Below are positions 59,338 through 64,000 of a DNA stretch of 64,000 bases, one piece after another. How positions within the stretch are numbered: the first letter of the stretch is position 1; each line of letters begins with the position of its first letter. The stretch covers positions 310,001-374,000 of the forward strand of contig CAAFUS010000018.1 of the NCBI GenBank assembly GCA_900766265.1, read 5' to 3'. Made by a program: the position numbers and the translations under genes. The notes below the pieces were generated by a model. It saw only the letters and a program-made list of their open reading frames with translations, was not told the DNA's origin and did not search any database. The DNA is from Pseudomonadaceae bacterium. Its GTDB lineage: Bacteria; Pseudomonadota; Gammaproteobacteria; Pseudomonadales; Pseudomonadaceae.

Positions 59338-60432
59338 ATGAGCGCTCCCCAGTTCGATCCCGTCACCTATGATGCCCAGCTCGCCGAAAAGGCCGAGCGC
59401 CTGCAGGCGCTGCTGGCGCCGTTCGACGCGCCCGCGCCGCACGTCTTCGATTCGCCGCGCGAGCACTACCGCCTGCGTGCCGAGTTTCGCCTCTGGCGCG
59501 AGGCCGGCAGCGAGCGTCGCGACTATGCGATGTTCGAGCAGGGCGACAAACACACGCCGATCCTGATCGAGCGCTTCCCCATCGCCAGCGCACGAATCAA
59601 CGCGCTGATGCCGCGCCTCAAGGCGGGCTGGGAGGCGAGCCCGGCGCTCTCGTTCAAGCTGTTCCAGGTGGAATTCCTGACCACCCTGTCCGGCGACGCG
59701 CTGATCACGCTGGCCTACCACCGGCCGCTGGACACCGCCTGGCAGGAGGCCGCCGAAGCCTTGGCAAGCGAGCTGGGAGTGAGCGTTGTCGGGCGTTCGC
59801 GGGGAAAGCGCATCGTCATCGGCCGCGACTATGTCGAGGAAGAACTGCAGGTCGCTGGCCGCCGGTTCCGCTATCGCCAACCGGAGGGCGCCTTCACCCA
59901 GCCCAACGGCGAGGTCAATCAGAAGATGCTCGGCTGGGCCTACGAGGTTCTGGGGCAGCGCGACGACGATCTGCTCGAGCTCTATTGCGGTAACGGCAAT
60001 TTCACCCTGCCGCTGGCGACCCGGGTCCGCAAGGTACTCGCCACCGAGATCAGCAAGTCATCGGTGAACGCGGCGCTGGCCAACCTCACCGACAACGGCG
60101 TCGATAACGTCACCCTGGTGCGCCTGTCGGCCGAGGAGCTGACCCAGGCATTGAACGAGGTCCGCCCGTTCCGCCGCCTGGCCGGGATCGACCTCAAGGG
60201 TTACGACTTCGGCAGCGTGTTCGTCGATCCGCCGCGCGCCGGCATGGATCCGGATACTTGCGAGCTGACCCGACGCTTCGAGCGCATCCTCTACATTTCC
60301 TGCAACCCTGAAACCCTGGCGCAGAACATCGACCAGCTGAACGACACCCATCGCGTTGAGCGATGCGCACTGTTCGACCAGTTTCCCTACACCCATCACA
60401 TGGAATCGGGCGTCCTGCTGACACGCCGCTGA
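59338..60432 (+). CDS. trmA: tRNA (uracil-54,C5)-methyltransferase
   Basis: 364-residue SAM enzyme making ribothymidine in the T-loop of tRNA. SAM site LELYCGNGNFTLPLA and the catalytic cysteine in ILYISCNPETLAQNI. It lacks the N-terminal TRAM domain of the RumA and RlmD paralogues, supporting TrmA. It converges on the DUF4345 gene with 2 bp between stop codons. Confidence 0.96.
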   Translation: MSAPQFDPVTYDAQLAEKAERLQALLAPFDAPAPHVFDSPREHYRLRAEFRLWREAGSERRDYAMFEQGDKHTPILIERFPIASARINALMPRLKAGWEASPALSFKLFQVEFLTTLSGDALITLAYHRPLDTAWQEAAEALASELGVSVVGRSRGKRIVIGRDYVEEELQVAGRRFRYRQPEGAFTQPNGEVNQKMLGWAYEVLGQRDDDLLELYCGNGNFTLPLATRVRKVLATEISKSSVNAALANLTDNGVDNVTLVRLSAEELTQALNEVRPFRRLAGIDLKGYDFGSVFVDPPRAGMDPDTCELTRRFERILYISCNPETLAQNIDQLNDTHRVERCALFDQFPYTHHMESGVLLTRR

Positions 60433-60434
60433 AC

Positions 60435-61025
60435 TCAGCGCTCTCCGGCGGCAGGGTTGGCAGCCGCCGGATCGGCGTCCGAGGGCGTGGGATCGCCTAC
60501 CCGAAACGGCCGCGGCTCGGCCACCGTCGCCGCCTCCTCGCCGAACATCGGGCCTTCGCCGACCCGGAAGGGTGCCGGCTCGCTGGGAAAGACATGACGG
60601 CGAGAGGTCGTGGTCTCTTGCGCCTGCGGCTCCGGTTCGACCGCCGGACGCAGGGAACGCAGCGCAGCGACCGCCAGCGCCGCGGCCAACAGCCGGTAGA
60701 CCAGCGACACCAGATCGAAGCCGGCGAGACTGCCCCCATCGAGCCACAGGGAGGCGAGCCGCGCGCCGGCCAGCGTCAGCAGGGTGATGACCAGCATCAC
60801 CAGCGCGGCGCGCGCGTAGTCCGGCGCGCGCACGGCCCACAGCAAGAACAGCGCCAGACCCAACTGCAGGCCGCCGTAGTAGACGCGCATGTGGCTGACC
60901 GATGCGCTCTCCATCAACAACATGCCGTTGAGATTGGCCATTTCGTAAGGGCGAACCCAATAAGCCAGGCTCAGGGCGACCATGACCACGGCCTGGGCGA
61001 CCAAGACGATCCGGGCGAAACGCAT
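60435..61025 (-). CDS. DUF4345 family membrane protein with Pro/Glu-rich tail
   Basis: 196 residues. Four hydrophobic helices within the first 125 residues (RIVLVAQAVVMVALSLAYWV, YGGLQLGLALFLLWAV, ALVMLVITLLTLAGA, LVYRLLAAALAVAA) match DUF4345 membrane proteins of unknown function. The C-terminal 70 residues are cytoplasmic-looking, low-complexity and contain a repeat of PFRVGE/PFRVGD (PAPFRVGEGP, PRPFRVGDPT). AGGAGA lies 6 nt before the ATG at 61025. An upstream start extends it by 33 residues without support. Confidence 0.75.
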   Translation of the reverse strand: MRFARIVLVAQAVVMVALSLAYWVRPYEMANLNGMLLMESASVSHMRVYYGGLQLGLALFLLWAVRAPDYARAALVMLVITLLTLAGARLASLWLDGGSLAGFDLVSLVYRLLAAALAVAALRSLRPAVEPEPQAQETTTSRRHVFPSEPAPFRVGEGPMFGEEAATVAEPRPFRVGDPTPSDADPAAANPAAGER

Positions 61026-61244
61026 CGATGCTCTCCTGCTGGCCCGAAGCGAAACAGAAAGTCCCCGGGCGATCTGCAAAAGACCGCCGCCGCTCCGATT
61101 TGTTCGCAGCGTCACGCTCACCACCGTGCACCAGGGCCGGTGCGACCGGTCGTCTCGGGGACCTGTCTAAAAGCCCCCATGACTTGGGCAGGTGCCGATC
61201 CAGCGTTATGCTGCGCCACGTTATCCGCCCACTGGTGACCCCTC

Positions 61245-61691
61245 ATGCGCCGCCCGCTCTTGCTCACTACGCTTTGCTCCGTCCTGTTCGCCAGCCTCGC
61301 CCATGCGGCCGAGCCACTGGCGATCGACGTCTACCGCGATCCGAACTGCGGTTGCTGCACCGCCTGGATCCAGCACTTGGAAGAAAACGGCTTTGCCGTG
61401 ACCGACCACGTCGAAACCGACATGGCCGGCGTGAAGAGCCGCCTCGGCGTGCCGCACCGCTTGGGCTCATGCCATACCGGCGTCATCGACGGCAAGTTCG
61501 TCGAAGGCCATGTTCCGGCGGCCGATATCCTCAAGCTGCGTGCTCAGCCGGACCTGCTCGGCGCGGCGGTCCCAGGCATGCCGATGGGCTCGCCGGGCAT
61601 GGAAATGGGTGATCGACACGACGCCTACCAGGTGATCGGCCTGGATCGGCAGGGCCAGGAGTCTGTGCTCGCCGACTATCCCGCGCGCTGA
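61245..61691 (+). CDS. DUF411 family periplasmic metal-binding protein
   Basis: 148 residues. Signal peptide about 1-21 (LAHA before AEP). The thioredoxin-like DUF411 core begins with DVYRDPNCGCCTAWIQHLE, where Cys35, Cys37 and Cys38 are potential copper ligands. GSCHTGVIDG adds Cys and His. The C-terminal tail is Met/Gly/Pro-rich (GMPMGSPGMEMGD), as in copper-handling proteins. Some DUF411 proteins sit in copper-resistance operons; no cop genes lie next to it. A terminator follows 19 bp after the stop. Confidence 0.85.
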   Translation: MRRPLLLTTLCSVLFASLAHAAEPLAIDVYRDPNCGCCTAWIQHLEENGFAVTDHVETDMAGVKSRLGVPHRLGSCHTGVIDGKFVEGHVPAADILKLRAQPDLLGAAVPGMPMGSPGMEMGDRHDAYQVIGLDRQGQESVLADYPAR

Positions 61692-61709
61692 TCGCAACCC
61701 ACCCCTGCG

Positions 61710-61735
61710 AAAGGCCGCGTCAGCGGCCTTTTTCG
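61710..61735 (+). terminator. Intrinsic terminator of the DUF411 gene
   Basis: AAGGCCGC pairs with GCGGCCTT across a 4-nt loop, followed by T-rich sequence. Confidence 0.9.
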
Positions 61736-61830
61736 TTTGCACCGGTCCGGAACTTGCCTGCCCGCGCCGGATTCTGATTGAGCAGGCCTGCCGCCTCTCC
61801 CTGGCAGGCATTCGACGCAGGGGACTGGGC

Positions 61831-62685
61831 ATGCGCTGGAACCGGGGACGACGCAGCGACAACGTGGTGGACGCCCGCGGCCGCGGCGGCATGGTCGGCG
61901 GGCTGGGCATCGGCGGGATCGTGGTGGTGGTCGTGCTGAGCCTGATGATGGGCGAAGACCCGCTGACCGTGCTCGACCAGCTGGGCGGCGGCCAGGTCAC
62001 CGGCGTCGACTCGCGCAGCGCCGTGCCGGCCGGCAGCGAAGATCCGCAGGTCGACTTCGTCCGCGCGGTGCTCGGCGACACCGAGGACACCTGGCGCGAG
62101 CTGTTCCAGGGCGCCGGGCGTCAATACCAGGATCCGAAACTGGTGCTGTTTCGCGGCGGCGTCCAGTCGGCCTGCGGCTTCGCCAGCTCGGCGGTCGGGC
62201 CCTTCTACTGCCCGGGCGACCAGCAGGTCTACCTTGACCTGCAGTTCTTCGAGGAAATGGCCAGGCGCTTCTCCGCGGCGGGTGATTTCGCCCAGGCCTA
62301 CGTGATCGCCCACGAGGTCGGCCACCATGTGCAGACCCTACTCGGCGTCTCCCAACAGATGCAGGTCGCCCGCCAGCGCGGCGCCCGGATGGAAGGCGAC
62401 AACGGCATGCTGGTGCGCCAGGAGCTGCAGGCCGACTGCCTGGCCGGCGTCTGGGCCTATCACGCGCAGCAGCGCCACGACTGGCTCGAGGAAGGAGACC
62501 TGGAAGAAGCGCTCAACGCCGCCAGCGCCATCGGCGATGATCGCCTGCAGCAACAGAGCCAGGGCCGCGTCGTGCCCGATGCGTTCACCCATGGCACCTC
62601 AGCGCAGCGTGTGCGCTGGTTCAAGACCGGCTTCGAAGGCGGCGACGTGAACCGCTGCGACACCTTCAACGCCCAGCGCCTGTGA
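61831..62685 (+). CDS. Neutral zinc metallopeptidase YpfJ family
   Basis: 284 residues. One N-terminal membrane anchor (about 28-45, GGLGIGGIVVVVVLSLMMG), then a periplasmic domain. Zinc motif HEVGHH in AYVIAHEVGHHVQTLLG, preceded by FYCPGDQQVYLDLQFF, with the third ligand probably in LRQELQADCLAG (Glu). This is the PF04228 neutral zincin family; substrates are unknown. AGGGG precedes the ATG. It converges on the HAD phosphatase gene. Confidence 0.92.
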   Translation: MRWNRGRRSDNVVDARGRGGMVGGLGIGGIVVVVVLSLMMGEDPLTVLDQLGGGQVTGVDSRSAVPAGSEDPQVDFVRAVLGDTEDTWRELFQGAGRQYQDPKLVLFRGGVQSACGFASSAVGPFYCPGDQQVYLDLQFFEEMARRFSAAGDFAQAYVIAHEVGHHVQTLLGVSQQMQVARQRGARMEGDNGMLVRQELQADCLAGVWAYHAQQRHDWLEEGDLEEALNAASAIGDDRLQQQSQGRVVPDAFTHGTSAQRVRWFKTGFEGGDVNRCDTFNAQRL

Positions 62686-62692
62686 CGAAGGC

Positions 62693-63289
62693 TCAGCCGT
62701 CCGCAAGATGCCGCAAAAGCGCGGCGCAGTCGGGCACGTGCAGATCGGCCAGCTCCGGCCAGGGGTTCTCCGGCGTGTTGACCAGCACGCCTCGCGCTCC
62801 GGCGGCGCGGGCGCATTCGAGGTCGAAGCGGTAGTCGCCGACCATCACCAGCGCGCCGGGTGACACGCCCCAGCGCTCCGCCAACAGCAGCAGCCCACCC
62901 GGATCGGGCTTGGGCGGCGCCTCGTCGCGACCCAGGATGTCGGCGGCGTCGAAACAGTCCCCCATGCCCACCGCCTCCAGGGTCACCCGGGCGAGTTCCT
63001 GCGCATTGCGGGTCAGCACGCCAAGGCGGCAGCCACGGTCGCGCAGCGCATGCAGCAGCTCCCGCGCGCCGACCGCGGGCCTGGCTGCGTAAGCCAGCTC
63101 GCGCTCGTGCTCGAGCAGCCAGGCGTGCTTGGCAGCGGCTTCGTCGGCGGGCAGCGCCGCCAGGTGATGCAGGATGTCGTCGCTCTCGGGGATGTCCAGC
63201 GCACGGCGAATGGCCTGGAAGTCGTGCACCGCGATAGTCAGGGTGCCGTCCATGTCGAACACCCAGTGACGCGCCTCGACGAACGTCAT
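62693..63289 (-). CDS. HAD-family phosphatase (phosphoglycolate phosphatase-like)
   Basis: 198 residues. Motif I FDMDGTLT (Asp12, Asp14), motif II LTRN, motif III lysine in PKPDPGG and motif IV MVGDYRFDLE are all present, so it is an active HAD hydrolase. The helical cap (about 20-80) is the C1 type. The substrate is not predictable. The start overlaps the tesB stop by 4 bp (ATGA), so the two are co-translated. Confidence 0.88.
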   Translation of the reverse strand: MTFVEARHWVFDMDGTLTIAVHDFQAIRRALDIPESDDILHHLAALPADEAAAKHAWLLEHERELAYAARPAVGARELLHALRDRGCRLGVLTRNAQELARVTLEAVGMGDCFDAADILGRDEAPPKPDPGGLLLLAERWGVSPGALVMVGDYRFDLECARAAGARGVLVNTPENPWPELADLHVPDCAALLRHLADG

Positions 63290-64000
63290 GCCCAGTCGTC
63301 GCGTTTGCGCATCAGCCCTTCCTGGGCCACCGAGGCCACCAGCTGCCCGGCCTGGTTGAAGATGCTGCCGCGGGCGAAACCACGGCCGTTCCCGGCCCAG
63401 GGCGAATCCATGCTGTAGAGCAGCCATTCGTCCATGCGCACCTCGCGGTGGAACCAGATCGCGTGGTCCAGGCTCGCCAGCTGCATGGATTTCTGCCAGA
63501 CGCTGACGCCGTGGGGCAGCATGGCGGTGCCGATGAATCCGAAGTCCGAGGCGTAGGCCAGCAGGTACTTGTGCAGCGCCGGGTCGTCCGGGAGCATGCC
63601 GTCGGCACGGAACCAGGCATGCCGGATCGGTTCCATCGGCTTGGGGTCGATCGGGTTCTGGAAGGTCACCGGACGGATTTCGACCGGCTTGGGCAGCAGG
63701 ATCTTTTCGCGCATCGGCTCGGGCAGCAGGTGCGACAGCTGGCCGGCGAGCTCCAGTTCGTTCGGCAGGTTCTCCGGCCCGACCACCTCTGGCATCTGCA
63801 ACTGGTGCTCGAAGCCTTCCTCGAAGGTCTGGAACGAGGCGCTGCAGGTGAAGATGGTCTTGCCCTTCTGCACCGCCGTCACCCGGCGGGTGCTGAAACT
63901 GCCGCCGTCGCGCACCCGGTCCACCAGGTAGACAACCGGCAGACCCGCGTCGCCGGGGCGCAGAAAGTAGCCGTGCAGCGAATGCACCTGGCGTTCGGGC
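63286..64000 (-). CDS. tesB: Acyl-CoA thioesterase II TesB, 5' end cut by window
   Basis: The C-terminal 237 or so residues of a double hot-dog thioesterase hydrolysing acyl-CoA to free acid and CoA. HSLHGYFLRPGD is the first hot-dog motif. RVRDGGSFSTRRV is conserved. ASLDHAIWFHRE carries the catalytic Asp and SVAQEGLMR the Gln. The frame is open to the window edge, so about the first 50 residues are missing. It precedes the HAD phosphatase in one operon. Confidence 0.93.
   Translation of the reverse strand, partial: PERQVHSLHGYFLRPGDAGLPVVYLVDRVRDGGSFSTRRVTAVQKGKTIFTCSASFQTFEEGFEHQLQMPEVVGPENLPNELELAGQLSHLLPEPMREKILLPKPVEIRPVTFQNPIDPKPMEPIRHAWFRADGMLPDDPALHKYLLAYASDFGFIGTAMLPHGVSVWQKSMQLASLDHAIWFHREVRMDEWLLYSMDSPWAGNGRGFARGSIFNQAGQLVASVAQEGLMRKRDDWA

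Noticed and set aside
1..64000. Mobile elements, prophage, CRISPR or toxin-antitoxin pair
   Set aside because: No transposase, integrase, repeat array or paired small ORFs were seen; gene order looks like a conserved core region.

Overview
The window is about 64 kb of high-GC, gene-dense chromosome from a gammaproteobacterium of the Pseudomonas/Stutzerimonas group. The evidence is the gene content and order (murJ-ribF-ileS-lspA-fkpB-ispH beside fimT-fimU-pilVWX-pilY1-pilE; rplU-rpmA-obgE-proB; katB-ankB beside mscL; radA beside a PilZ gene; glyA beside a MorA-like gene; ettA), which resembles P. aeruginosa as I remember it. I see no insertion sequences, prophage, CRISPR array, tRNA or rRNA genes. 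Both ends cut a gene: an S8 peptidase on the left and an acyl-CoA thioesterase on the right.

Layout. 1-7.0 kb: partial subtilisin-like protease, small membrane protein, MATE exporter, DUF2214 protein, arginine decarboxylase speA with a leader stem-loop, Sui1-like factor and thiO. 7.1-14.3 kb: seven-gene minor pilin/PilY1 cluster ending in an intrinsic terminator. 14.4-21.9 kb: minus-strand housekeeping operon murJ-ribF-ileS-lspA-fkpB-ispH. 22-27.4 kb: rpsT, then minus-strand rplU-rpmA-obgE-proB-creA, and divergent ispB. 27.5-33.4 kb: a gene with a Fur-box-like promoter, fklB, a UPF0114 membrane protein, an unknown gene, a Lon-like protease, and diheme cytochrome c peroxidase with an ANR/FNR-type box. 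33.4-44.3 kb: mscL, periplasmic catalase katB with ankB, an EAL protein, a Cys-tailed DUF465 protein with a second ANR/FNR-type box, a CopD-like membrane protein, radA, a PilZ protein, glyA and a PAS-GGDEF-EAL protein. 44.5-50.2 kb: ettA, gluconokinase, ferredoxin-NADP reductase, rlmG and an MFS exporter. 50.2-57.5 kb: HscC-type Hsp70 with a membrane J-like partner, then a three-subunit PaoABC-like molybdenum hydroxylase. 57.5-64 kb: purine permease, trmA, DUF4345, DUF411, YpfJ metallopeptidase, a HAD phosphatase and partial tesB.

Functional themes. Surface attachment and c-di-GMP signalling recur (minor pilins, PilY1, EAL protein, PilZ protein, PAS-GGDEF-EAL protein). Peroxide and low-oxygen physiology recurs (cytochrome c peroxidase, catalase, AnkB, two nearly identical TTGACC-NN-TGTCAA palindromes). 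The most interesting unexplained element is the small DUF465 protein with a CCGKCCG tail, whose promoter has an ANR/FNR box that fits the -41.5 activating position. Also notable are the RPD-for-HPD substitution in the J-like partner of HscC and the lack of a Tat signal in the PaoA-like subunit. Most of the window is ordinary core genome, and I did not find a clear-cut new multi-gene system.
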